A DNA stretch of 64,000 bases from Theocolax elegans (GCA_026168455.1 CM047426.1:45588307-45652306); one strand, 5' to 3'. Shown: positions 9,781 to 19,295, counted from the first letter of the stretch. Notes: generated from the sequence alone by a model not told the origin. Translations and numbers: made by a program.

Positions 9781-12398
9781 TTAAAAAACTTTTTTAAGAT
9801 TATTTGTATCCTCCATACGGTTTAAAGTATTTTTGTTAGAATAAATATTAATCATTTCAGAAAAAAGACGTTTTTTAATTAACTCATCTTTTCCCAATTT
9901 AATAATGTGATTAAACTTATTTATTGTGCAATTAATCGATAAAAAATTATGCTTATTAAAAATATTATTAAGCTTAGGAGATAAATTGTTAAAAAATGGT
10001 AAAACTACCTTCGATATGCGCATCAAATCTATAGTTCTATTATATCTTGTATTTGCAAAATTAATGTTATTATTATTATTAATATGTGCCAACCTCTTAC
10101 CCATATATTTCAATATGAAATTATAGTGATAAGAATTTTGGCTTAAGAATTCTTTAATTATTTTCAAATTTTTATCATGGAACCAAGAGTGCGAAAGTAA
10201 TATGCCCTTGTCCACCAAGTTATAAACCATTGCAATTTTTTGATGTTGTGGATGGTGGGAGAAATAATTAAGATATCGACCAGATGCTGTTTTTTCCGGA
10301 ACCAATTTGTTAACGGAAAACCATTGTCCATCCTAATTATTTCAATATCAAGGAAAGGCAACACCTTATCACACTCAACTTCCATAGTAAATTGTAAAAA
10401 TTCAGAGAAACTATTAAATTTATCTAAAATTAAATCTATTTTTTCGTTATTAACTATAAGAAGGGTATCATCCACATACCTTTTATATAAAATAATATCA
10501 TCATTGAAATATTCATTCTCCAACATTACGATTACCAAATCTGCAAACCAAGGGCTTGTGCAAAAACCCATTGGTGCACCCATACCTTGTTTAAAAAATT
10601 TATTATTAAATTGTAAATAAGTGGAATCAAGCAATTGATTAATGCCACCCAAAAACTCATTTTTTTGTGAAAGGAATGTTATTCTTTAAGAATCTCCACT
10701 TTTCCGATACAGCTTTGATAATAAGATCCTTCGGTAGATTTGAAAACAAAGATACAACATCGAAAGAAACCAAGCTAAAGTTAGAAGGAATAATAAGTTT
10801 GTCTAACAACTTTTTTAATTCAAAACTATTTTTTATATTAGATTTAGGTTTCGGAATGTATTTATTGAATAACTTACTCAAAGCTTTATCAAGTGCATAT
10901 GTAGGACTATTAACAGCTGAGACAATAATGCGAATCGGAAAATTGTTTTTATGTATCTTGATTAATCCATAGGCTTTAGGTATATTCGTGCTATCTAAAT
11001 TCAGAATAATATTACTAAAACACTCCTCATTATCAAAAACACCTAAATCACCCCAATCTTTAATAAGATTCTTAGTCTTAATTTGTAATTGACGTAAGGG
11101 TGACTTTTTCATTTCAACGTAATATTTGTGATCGTTAAGAGAATCTTCCGTTTTATTGATGTAATCTGATTTGTCAATAATAACACAAACAGCACCCTTA
11201 TCAGACTTAGAAAACATAATATCTCTATTCTTTTTAAGAAAATCTAAATTATACTTATAATTCTGTGCAATGATTCTATCATTTATATCTATGTGGTTAT
11301 TAGACTTTAAGAAACTGCCAATATATAATAAAACATGCCTCTTAATTTTATCATAACTATCAATTAATTTTAAGTTATTAGGATCACTACCATCTCTATT
11401 AATATGCATGTAAAATTCTATATTCTTTAATAAGTAAAATAGTACATTACGATACAAGGGCGCAAAATAGGTGATTCCCACACGAGTCGGATTTCTCGCT
11501 TCGCTCGAGCGGCAAAAAGACGAGGAAAAGTTTATTTTGCGCACTAGTGCGGGAATGTACTATTTTGCGCACTCAAATGCGTGCGCAAAATCGCATTTTG
11601 CGCACGGAATTAAGAAAAACGCTTTTTTTATCTAGGTTTAGAGTGAAATTAAATTTTGCGTCTAAACGTAAAATTTTCATAACAGGTGTGGGAACGATCT
11701 TATTAGTGATATTAACCACCCATCTTTCCCTTAAATCATTGTTAGAAATAGTATGCGTATTATAAAAATTATTATTGACAACTGCATTAGTATTAGTATT
11801 ATTATTCAAATTAGTTGTATCTATATCACCATACAAATTATTATTATTATTCAAAACTGTTTTTTAATTTATTCAATTTATTAATTTTTATTGTTTTAAA
11901 TTTTAGTTTAAGAAAGTTTAAAGTACGTGAATACACGTTTAGAAAACTATTAAGAAAAGCATTAGATGTATTACTTTGCACAAGGTCAATTAAGCTAGTG
12001 ATTTTACTATCTAAAAATTTTAAGTGACAAATAACATCTGAGATTTCTAAATTTAAGATTTTTCTAACAATGGAAGCAGAAAAATGTTTGGTTTTTCTTT
12101 TTATCAAACCACTATGAAGCGAAATATTATTCAATGAGTATTGAAATTTTTTAATATGTTTCGGAATGATGTCAAACGTTCTACATTCTAATAAAAACGT
12201 TAAATGTGAGTTACAAAGAATTTTGTTTTTTAAGAGCTTTGTCAGTTTTACAATATCCTTATAAACAGATTTACCATAAACTGTGTGGATTAAAAAAAGA
12301 ACATTTGAAAGTTTAAAATTAAAATTATCGGTTGCGCTAAGTATTAAGTCAAGTTTGTTTTTAAATTTAATTTTGATCTTATCTGATTCCTCAGTATA
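9781..12398 (-). pseudogene. Penelope-like reverse transcriptase, GIY-YIG domain missing
   Basis: Pieces in order on the minus strand: N-terminal domain (12398-11847, with FLLECRTFDIIPK and CHLKFLDSKI), 11854-11573, RT fingers/palm (11544-10657, with KSDKGAVCVIID, PKAYGLIKIHK and LVSFDVVSLFSNLP), palm (10652-10164, with GAPMGFCTSP and the RYVDD catalytic motif near 10467-10481), and thumb (10305-9781, with TASGRYLNYFSHHP). The frame changes near 10655 and 10300 each fall in a run of six or seven A, so each could be an old mutation or a read error. The protein ends about where the GIY-YIG endonuclease should begin, and no such domain is found to 9040. A 170-bp insertion lies at 11437-11610. 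Confidence 0.85.
11437..11610. repeat. Short insertion with inverted ends and GCGCAAAAT repeats inside the Penelope-like ORF
   Basis: AAAATAGTACATT near 11437 is repeated inverted as AATGTACTATTTT near 11555-11567. GCGCAAAAT or its complement occurs about five times between 11459 and 11605. The block is GC-rich against an AT-rich host element and separates two Penelope-like frames that should adjoin. I do not recognise the family. Confidence 0.45.
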
Positions 12399-12433
12399 CT
12401 TAGTAGATTCTTAGTAGATACTTAGTAGATTCT

Positions 12434-13482
12434 CATTTTCACCCATCCATGAATCATATGGAAGTCGAAAAGACTTACGAACGTGTTGCAAGAGACTTTT
12501 ATGGGCAGGTATCTACCACGATACCCGCCAATTTGTTTTACAGTGTCTGATCTGTCAGAGCTATAAGACGTCTCAAGCAGGTCCTCAAGGTTTGATGGGT
12601 AAACGGAACATTGAGAGACCCTGGGCTGTTGTGGCAGCAGACATAATAGAGCTTCTGCGTAGTAAAAGTCAATACAAATACATCATAGTATTTCAAGACT
12701 TGTTTACAAGGTGGATAGAGCTCAAACCATTACGTACGGCGACCGGTAAATCGGTGTCGAAATCATTCGAGGAATTCGTAGTTTTCCGTTGGGAAACACC
12801 AGATTTCCTAATAACGGATAATGGGACTAAGTTCATCAATGGCATCATGTCGCGAATGTTGGAGGAGTATGGCATAAAACATGTCAGAACACCTTCTTAC
12901 CGATCACAAGCCAACCCGGTGGAGAGAACTAATAGGGCGTTAAAAACGATGATTGCGACGTTTGTGGATTCGGATCATTGTGGGTGGGATACACATTTGC
13001 ACGAATTTCGCCATGCAATAAACACGGCAATGCAGTCAAGTACAAAAGTCTCACCCGCGTTCTTAAACTTGGGGCGTCATCCACAACCTGTGAAGAGTCT
13101 CCGCAGGGAAGTGGAAAAACAGGAACTTAAGATCCTAGAACATCCCGAAGTATGGCTAGATCGTCTTAAAAGACTTGATGCTCTACGCGACTTGGTCAAG
13201 AAATACATTGACGAGGAGCAAAGACGTCAAGAAAAGACCTACAACAGAAGCCGACGTATTGCCTCGTTTCAGGTCAGAGATCTAGTCATGAGGAAGTGCC
13301 GAACGCTTTCCCAAGGTTTGAAGTGCAAATCTGCTAAATTGGCACCAAAGTATGACGGACCCTTCGAAGTTAAAGAAGTACTATCTCCAGTAATTCTGAG
13401 ACTAGAGAAGTCTGGTCGCAAACGGACCGAGGTACATGTATATGATGTAAAAAGATATGTACCACCTCGGATTGTCAAGTAG
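12434..13482 (+). pseudogene. pol: Gypsy-1 pol, integrase
   Basis: Coding resumes right after the right-hand target duplication with the integrase zinc-binding region: a histidine in SHFHPSMNH, then CLICQSYK near 12545-12570, frameshifted from it. From 12592 a clean frame of about 296 codons holds the catalytic core with the D-D-E residues in DIIELLR, ITDNGTKF and NPVERTNR. A GPF/Y-like C-terminal module (KYDGPFEVKEV) follows and a stop ends it at 13480-13482. No chromodomain is seen. The core looks intact, but it is separated from the RT by the Penelope-like insertion. Confidence 0.88.
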
Positions 13483-14590
13483 AGCAGTAAGGGTTACGTA
13501 TCGGTTCGCATGAGAACAGTTATCGAAGGTTGGGCCTGGTAACTGTAAGCCATGCATTAAGAGTGTGATGTTTGAGAATATTTGTGCGTGAGTGAATGGG
13601 CAATTCTCCCTTATTCGTAATTTACTTTTAATTATGCTTAATAAGCTTCTGTTTTCTTTCAGTTCCCAGATGGACCCAAACGACGAGTTGACCGCTCTGT
13701 AGCCGCATTATATGTGGGTACGAAAACGGGGTTACTCTTCTTTCGCACCATCTAACCCCGTTGCACCGGCCGCTAAGGTCCCTGTCTCTCCACAGGCACC
13801 AAAGCGACAAACGTCACGGACAGGTCCGAAGGAGTCAAAGAGGCGACGGGTGGAGACGCCCGCCTACAAGGAAGGTGCTAGGAAGGGCTGATGTGTAAAG
13901 CCTTCCAGCAATAAACTCTCCTATGCAGAAGTGGTGGTGGGTCGCCATGTGGAAGAGGCGACTCGCCGCCAGGCCGCTGCATTTGGCCTAGATTGCACGG
14001 GGTCCTCCGAGCAAGTGAAGGCAGCCCTAAGTGCAAGCCAAAGCGGACCAGAAGCCGAGGGAGTATAGAGAAAGCCTGAACGCTCCCTCGACCAGCGACC
14101 AAGTAGCGGAACCAGAAAGGCAGGGACGCGAAGAGAGCGATGCTCAGCCAGTCCCTATCCAACGAGTCAGTAGGAAGGATAGGACCAAGACCTCTGTTCC
14201 GAAACCTCGTGGGGAGCAGTCGTAGAAGGCTCGGCCTAGCGACTTGCGACGGCCCACTCCGATGGAAGTTGACGATACGAGGATGGCTGGGCCATCTCGT
14301 CAGCCGACACCAAAGTCGGGAAATGGGTCTAAACCCCGTAAATTTCGGAACTATCGGCTTCTTCAGCTGGGACGATAACACAATCCAGCAACGAGATGGA
14401 CATTCTTAGGGAATGTCGCATGTTGCTGGAGGCCGCTGCCAATCTTCCAGCTGATGTGGCACGCGACGTAGGACAAAAGGTAGTCCGTATCCTCAAGGAC
14501 CGCATTCCTTCCCGTCACTGATCGAAGAGAGAAGAAGACAGCGCGCGGTCGCGAATAGATTGTGCCTTCTTTCCGAGGGAAGTAGAGTCT
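13483..14590 (+). pseudogene. Decayed extra ORF after Gypsy-1 pol, function unknown
   Basis: A good 3' splice-site-like tract (pyrimidine run ending TTTTCTTTCAG, 13652-13662) precedes an ATG at 13671. Downstream, reading frames with stops and shifts encode an arginine/lysine- and proline-rich protein: KESKRRRVETPAY, then LSYAEVVVG, then ATRRQAAAFGLDC. It ends near 14521 after LLEAAANLPADVARDVGQ. It has none of the features of an Env (no signal peptide, no membrane anchor seen). It might be a spliced accessory ORF or a gag-like fragment of another element. I do not recognise it. Confidence 0.45.
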
Positions 14591-14600
14591 GGGGGGGGGG
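14591..14600 (+). promoter_or_regulatory. Polypurine tract of Gypsy-1
   Basis: Ten consecutive G bases after a purine-rich stretch, ending four bases before the LTR start at 14604. This is the expected place for second-strand DNA priming. Confidence 0.75.
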
Positions 14601-14603
14601 CTT

Positions 14604-15408
14604 TGTGACGAAAACGTCCTATTCGCGGCAGATACAGTATTTAAACTCATTTTAAATGTAAGTCGTTGGAGCCTTTGGTATGTCAAGGCCAACCGACGAC
14701 ATTTGTTTACTGAGATCAAGTGTACAATTACGCGCGCAATAGTACGTAGGGATGAGAGCGCGAGTGTGTGTGTGTGTTTCCCACTATTATCCCTTTTTCG
14801 GAGAAATTAGGCGATTGCTTAAGTCAGTACGTCCCGATCCGCCGCTCGAGGCGTACAAAATCTGGGATCGGCTGGGCCATCCACGGGGCGAATCTCGGTA
14901 GGTGCGCTTTATATTACCGCGCGTTTCCGTCCTTCCCCGAGTGTTTGATAGTGTGTTAGCTCGGGAGTGTATTTGGGTACCCCGGTACCCGAATAGCGGA
15001 GATCGGGGTGCAGTCAACCGCAGGCGAGGAACTCGATCCGGTTGACTCCCGATACTGCCGCCCGCGCGAAATTAATATTGTCGCGGCACACGGCTTGGAT
15101 GGCCTTTTGTTAATTATACGATTGAAATAAATATTCTTATTGCTTTTATTTTAATTATTGCTGTATTTATTAATGTCTCACTGCTTCCGCAGATATCCTC
15201 TTAATTCATTATAATCGTATCGAGGCAAGAAGGATCGCCCGAATCCTCCACACCGTGCGTCCCAGCGAACTCGTGTTCCTGGCAACAGCCAGCGTCTTCG
15301 CGACAACAATAAATTAGTTGTGTACGCGCTATTGGGCAACACGGTCCAACGGTTCATATAAATTATAAAACTTAATTAATTCACCGGGTGCGCGAATACC
15401 ACGTCACA
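14604..15408 (+). repeat. Gypsy-1 second LTR
   Basis: 805 bp, starting TGTGACG and ending CGTCACA, which are perfect 7-bp inverted repeats in the TG...CA format. It directly follows a polypurine tract and so is the 3' LTR of Gypsy-1. It holds a (TG)n run near 14765, the GGTACCCCGGTACC palindrome near 14976-14990 and an AATAAATATTC polyadenylation-like stretch near 15126. The 3' 486 bp match the first LTR; the first 320 bp do not. Confidence 0.88.
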
Positions 15409-15410
15409 AA

Positions 15411-15508
15411 TGGCGACCGTGACAGGACGTACGGTTTCGTCCTCACCGATTTTAAATTATTAGATATTGTCGGCAATCTTTTCACGCGCGAGCAGTGTCG
15501 CGGAGAAA
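15411..15508 (+). repeat. Second PBS and truncated Gypsy-1 leader
   Basis: The tRNA-Arg PBS (15411-15426) and the following leader bases repeat 2060-2156 with about 93% identity. A PBS after the 3' LTR means that a second internal region once followed. It is now cut off by the 3' end of the neighbouring non-LTR element. Confidence 0.8.
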
Positions 15509-15706
15509 CGTGAGTGGGTTGAGTTAGATAGAGGGATTGATTGAAAAAGAATTTATTAATGCCTAGATTGTAATCAATCTTAAGGCAATAGAAAAATTTA
15601 TACAATAATTTTACAAAGCAGAGAATATTAGTCGCAATTACAGTGCTCTCTTATAAACTAAACTAAGCTAGAATTGTTCGATAACAGCATATAAATAGAC
15701 TTACAA

Positions 15707-18580
15707 CTAGACAGTGTTAACATTAAGTAAATAATTAAATAGTCTATTTTTAAAGATATTAACGTTAACACTAAGGCGTAACTCGGTCGGTAAAGAATCC
15801 CAAAGATCCATAGCACGAATTGTATAGGAATTTCGATACGTAGTTGTATAAGATTGCGGGCGTTGGAAACAAGAATGTACTATTCGTTCAGAGTGACGCA
15901 CTTCACTACTAGGCGGCGGTAATAAAGAGAAAAGGTAATCAGGTCTCTTAGTTATAAGAATCTGATATGTTAACAGACCTAAAAAATACATACGTCTTTT
16001 CTCTACCGATAACCAATTTAATTTTTTGTAGTATGTTTCAAGCTTACTGTCTTTCCTTAAAGGGAAAATGAACCGGACGCAAACATTTAAGAGGCGCTGA
16101 AGTTTTATGTTTAAATAGTCAGGTAAATCATTATAAACAACGCACGCGTAATCAAAATGGGGCAGAACCAGTGCCGTAACCAACTTAATTCTAAGAGAAA
16201 GGGAGAGAAAATTTCCCCTATTGCACAACTTATGTAATATACCATGGACTCTGGAAACTATAGTAGAAATGTGTGAGTTCCAGTGGAGGTTCTCATTAAT
16301 TAAAATACCCAAATTATGCACCGAACTAACCAATTCAATTTTGTGACCATCTATTATTATAGGATATAACGCATCTTTGTTTACAAATCGTAATTGCTGT
16401 ACGGAACCGATCATGATGGCCTTGGTTTTGCTAAAATTAATATCAAGGCCAACGGTCTGAGCCCATCTTACCACTCTAGAACCAACCTGTACCAATTTTT
16501 CAAGGTAAGTGTTGCAATTACCTGGTTTGCAGCTTATATATAATTGCAAGTCGTCAGCAAATAACATCCCCTTTGAGTGAACTATCTCATTCATAATGGA
16601 GTTTATGAAAATAAGAAAAATAATTGGCCCAGGTGTCGAGCCCTGGGGGACACCTGAAGAAGTTTCAGCAAACTCAGAAAGAACTCCATTAAGATCAGTG
16701 ACAGCAAGCGAACGACCACTGAGGTAGGAATGAAACCATTCAATTACACTATTAGCAAAGTTAAGTTGTTTCAATATGCGAAGATATTCAAAGTGATTCA
16801 CTGTGTCAAATGCCTTCTTAAAATCAAAGAGAATCAAGAATGTTACCATTCCCTTCTCAATTGCTAATCTAACATCCTCGGTTACCTTTAACAAAGCAGT
16901 TTGCGTACTATATGATGTTCGAAACCCGGATTGATAGGGTGATAGGATGTTATTATTTTCCAAATGTTGCGTTATCTGCTGCGTAATCAATCTATCAAAA
17001 ACTTTGGAAAAATGAGGAAGATTAGCAATTGGTCTGGTATCCGAAGGTGATAAAGGATTAGGTATTTTGCTGAGAGGAATAATGGAGGCCTGCTTCCACG
17101 CTGTGGGGTAAGAGTTTGTGGATATAGACAAGTTACAGAGATTTGTAAAAAATGGTACAATGGTTGGGAAGATGTCTTTAAAATAACATAAAGATAATCC
17201 ATTTAAACTACGACTCTTAGCTTTAGAGAGGCAAAAACATAAAGCATTCTCAACTTGTTCTGAAGTTACAAGTTGAAAAGAAAAAAGCGGGTAATTATGA
17301 GCAGGTAATAAATGCAAAATATGTTGGAGTTGTACTAATGTACAACAGGGATGACAACTGGAAACCTGAGAGAAATGATGCAATAATTCATTTGGAGAGA
17401 ACATTTTTAAAGGAGAGTTGAGAGACTCACTAACCAGGCCAAGTTTTTGTAAAAAATGCCAACATTGTGATTGATCAACAATAGCAGATAATGAGTGTTC
17501 GTAGTACGAATTCTGTGCAGATTTCAAAACTTTTTTTAAATTGCGACGCATATTCTTGTATTGTGCTAACAATATAGGGTCCTTACGGCGCTTGGCTAAT
17601 TTATACAAATGATCACGCTCTCTACATTTATTTTTGAAATCTATAGTTAGCCATGGAGCAGGACGCGAGCGTATTTTTCGAGTTACAAACGGTGCACATT
17701 TATCTAAGTTCCTAATAAGAACAGTTCGTAAAGAATCTAAGTATAAATCAACAGTCCACGAGTTAATAGATGAACTACGAATACCTTCTAGGTCAGAAGT
17801 GATAGAGTTTGCAAATATACTAGGAGAGAAATTTTTAAAGTCGCGGTAAGTGCAAACGTTGTGGCTAGTAGTAATATAAGATAATTTATAGTCGATAATT
17901 ACGAAATCATGTCCATTTATAAAAGGACTCGATGATTGCTTCGATTTGACAATCTTTTCATGAGAATCGGTAATTATAACATCTCGCCAGGTATCAGAGC
18001 CGTCTCTATGGTGCGTGGCATTGAAAGGAACAAGGTGAAAAGAGTATTCATTAATTAAATCTCGCAAATGGGTACTATAGTAGTCATCAATGAGTAAATT
18101 AGAATTTAAATCACCAGCTACAATAATATTACTATATAAATGCGCTCGATCCTGCACTGCATTAAAAGATTTGGTCAGAACATGTCCCTTAGGTCTTCGG
18201 TAAGCAGTGGCGAAAAGAATTTTCGTATTACTAATTGTTAATTCTAATATTAGATACTCAGTATCGTGAAGGTTAGAAATTTGAGGATCATCCAATATCT
18301 TATAACTAATGCCATTACGTATATAACAAGCGACGCCACCACCCTGCATATATTCGCGCTTTCCAGTAATTGATGGTAGACCTCGATCATTGCGTACTAA
18401 TGAGTAATTTGCTATATTGTAAATAGCATTTGACCGATTTGGAGTTAGCCATGTCTCCGAAATGCATAAAATATCGATATCATCGGATATAAGAAAAGAT
18501 TCAATTTCAGAGTGATAATCCATAATAGAATTAGCATTTATTTGACTTACACGAATAAAGGAAGGGCAAATGAGTTGCAA
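15707..18580 (-). CDS. Non-LTR ORF2: apurinic-type endonuclease plus reverse transcriptase
   Basis: 957 codons with no stop or shift. Endonuclease (residues about 10-240) keeps the N in QINANSI, the E in CISETWL, YRRPKG, the D-N pair in VAGDLNSN, and a GHDFVIID motif where many families have SDH. A usually conserved SDTWLD-type motif reads SDTWRD here. RT (about 480-780) has IPLSKIPNP, RPIANLPHFSKVFDRL, SPYQSGFR, LFDFKKAFD, SGVPQGSTPGP, the MLFADDLQLY active site near 16550-16565 and a conserved thumb. A C-terminal domain ends in FKNRLFNYLL. The protein would nick target DNA and copy its own RNA at the nick. The given 5' end is a non-ATG codon and the true start is not certain; the ORF1 stop lies 31 bases upstream. 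Confidence 0.9.
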   Translation of the reverse strand: MQLICPSFIRVSQINANSIMDYHSEIESFLISDDIDILCISETWLTPNRSNAIYNIANYSLVRNDRGLPSITGKREYMQGGGVACYIRNGISYKILDDPQISNLHDTEYLILELTISNTKILFATAYRRPKGHVLTKSFNAVQDRAHLYSNIIVAGDLNSNLLIDDYYSTHLRDLINEYSFHLVPFNATHHRDGSDTWRDVIITDSHEKIVKSKQSSSPFINGHDFVIIDYKLSYITTSHNVCTYRDFKNFSPSIFANSITSDLEGIRSSSINSWTVDLYLDSLRTVLIRNLDKCAPFVTRKIRSRPAPWLTIDFKNKCRERDHLYKLAKRRKDPILLAQYKNMRRNLKKVLKSAQNSYYEHSLSAIVDQSQCWHFLQKLGLVSESLNSPLKMFSPNELLHHFSQVSSCHPCCTLVQLQHILHLLPAHNYPLFSFQLVTSEQVENALCFCLSKAKSRSLNGLSLCYFKDIFPTIVPFFTNLCNLSISTNSYPTAWKQASIIPLSKIPNPLSPSDTRPIANLPHFSKVFDRLITQQITQHLENNNILSPYQSGFRTSYSTQTALLKVTEDVRLAIEKGMVTFLILFDFKKAFDTVNHFEYLRILKQLNFANSVIEWFHSYLSGRSLAVTDLNGVLSEFAETSSGVPQGSTPGPIIFLIFINSIMNEIVHSKGMLFADDLQLYISCKPGNCNTYLEKLVQVGSRVVRWAQTVGLDINFSKTKAIMIGSVQQLRFVNKDALYPIIIDGHKIELVSSVHNLGILINENLHWNSHISTIVSRVHGILHKLCNRGNFLSLSLRIKLVTALVLPHFDYACVVYNDLPDYLNIKLQRLLNVCVRFIFPLRKDSKLETYYKKLNWLSVEKRRMYFLGLLTYQILITKRPDYLFSLLPPPSSEVRHSERIVHSCFQRPQSYTTTYRNSYTIRAMDLWDSLPTELRLSVNVNIFKNRLFNYLLNVNTV

Positions 18581-18610
18581 CTGTGTGTCTACAGTGTTAT
18601 TAGCTGGTAG

Positions 18611-19252
18611 TCATTGCAGAGAATCTAAGTCAGCTGCAGTGACAATTTGAATGCGTTCAGATTTATCATTTTTACGAATGTAAATTTGGCTGTCACGAGT
18701 CCAAATATGCTTATAATTTAAAGGTTGTAGTCGTGTTTTAGTCAGCAATCGCAATTCATGGACAGCTTGAGGCAACATTTCAAACATATTAATCTTTCTA
18801 TCTACAAAATTTCCTGCATTTTCTACTAAGATACCATATTTAATAATGCCAAATTTGCGCTTCGTTTCAAGAATAAAATTTCTGACTTCAGATGATTTCA
18901 AATGAATAATAAAAGATTTCGTATCATGAGCAGGACACTGCGTCGATATCGAGGTAGACGCAAGAGGATCAACATTAGTCATATTGAGAGGGCGAACATC
19001 GAGAATATCACCAATCAGATGCTCTAACTTCAACAATGATAAAATTTTACAAGAAAATTCATATAAAGGTACATTACAATTTAATGGGACACCTGAGACT
19101 TTAATTTGAGTATTAGGTAATGCTGAAACTTGTTGATTTTTAAGTTGTTGAACTTCATTACGCAGAGAAACAACTTCGCTTTGTAGAGCACTTATACGCG
19201 CGTTATGACTTTCAACATTCTCATTAATTTTATCTAATTTAGTATTAAGCGC

Positions 19253-19255
<3 letters not shown>
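18611..19255 (-). pseudogene. Non-LTR ORF1, 5'-truncated; coiled coil plus FP25-like domain
   Basis: About 215 residues remain. A heptad-rich coiled coil (EALNTKLDKINENVESHN onward, through LRNEVQQLKNQQ) is followed by a compact domain with IKVSGVP, FILETKRKFG, MFEMLPQAVHELRLLTK and YKHIWTRDSQIYIRK. The same order is seen in ORF1 of element E (57025-57911). This domain resembles the FP25-like region found in ORF1 of several insect non-LTR elements (from family knowledge, not searched). The N-terminal part, including any zinc finger, is replaced by the (GA)n tract. ORF1 proteins coat element RNA and act as chaperones. Confidence 0.75.

Positions 19256-19292
<37 letters not shown>
19256..19292. 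repeat. (GA)n microsatellite joining two non-LTR elements
   Basis: An uninterrupted GA tract of about 37 bp. On the minus strand it is (TC)n. It directly follows AATAAATTA of fragment A and directly precedes the truncated 5' end of element B. Confidence 0.95.

Positions 19293-19295
<3 letters not shown>

Larger units (their letters stand above)
9040..12398 (-). mobile_element. Penelope-like element inserted in Gypsy-1 pol
   Basis: Minus-strand element of about 3.36 kb with Penelope-type RT signatures, bounded by a 13-bp target duplication. The coding sequence is open at the 5' boundary with no ATG, so the element is 5'-truncated. Its 3' end (9040-9780) is AT-rich non-coding DNA with a short self-complementary motif at 9099-9142. 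The tandem copies of the target at the right boundary are common at Penelope insertions (family knowledge). Confidence 0.85.
1572..15508 (+). mobile_element. Gypsy-1: Ty3/Gypsy LTR retrotransposon, mdg1/412-like, decayed
   Basis: In order on the plus strand: partial 5' LTR, tRNA-Arg-type PBS (2060-2075), a 2.1-kb leader, decayed gag, pol with protease, RT, RNase H and integrase, a decayed extra ORF, a G-run polypurine tract (14591-14600) and a second LTR (14604-15408). The second LTR is followed by another PBS and about 80 bp of leader, so the locus is a tandem LTR-internal-LTR-internal arrangement cut off at 15508. Pol is interrupted by a Penelope-like element at 9040-12398. Many stops and frameshifts show that it cannot move on its own. 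The YLDD RT, the PBS and the PR-RT-RH-IN order support the Ty3/Gypsy call. Confidence 0.88.
15509..19255 (-). mobile_element. Non-LTR retrotransposon B, CR1/Jockey-like, intact ORF2
   Basis: Minus-strand element with a 5'-truncated ORF1 (18611-19255), an intact ORF2 (15707-18580) and a 3' UTR of about 200 bp. The 3' UTR ends with a TTGCCT...AGGCAT stem-loop and AATAAA. Its 5' end abuts a (GA)n tract at 19256-19292, which is also the 3' tail of another element upstream. ORF1 followed closely by an endonuclease/RT ORF2 is the CR1/Jockey arrangement. The absence of stops over 957 codons suggests recent insertion. Confidence 0.85.

Noticed and set aside
13660..14600. Env gene of Gypsy-1
   Set aside because: No signal peptide, cleavage site or membrane anchor can be seen, and the product is basic and soluble-looking.
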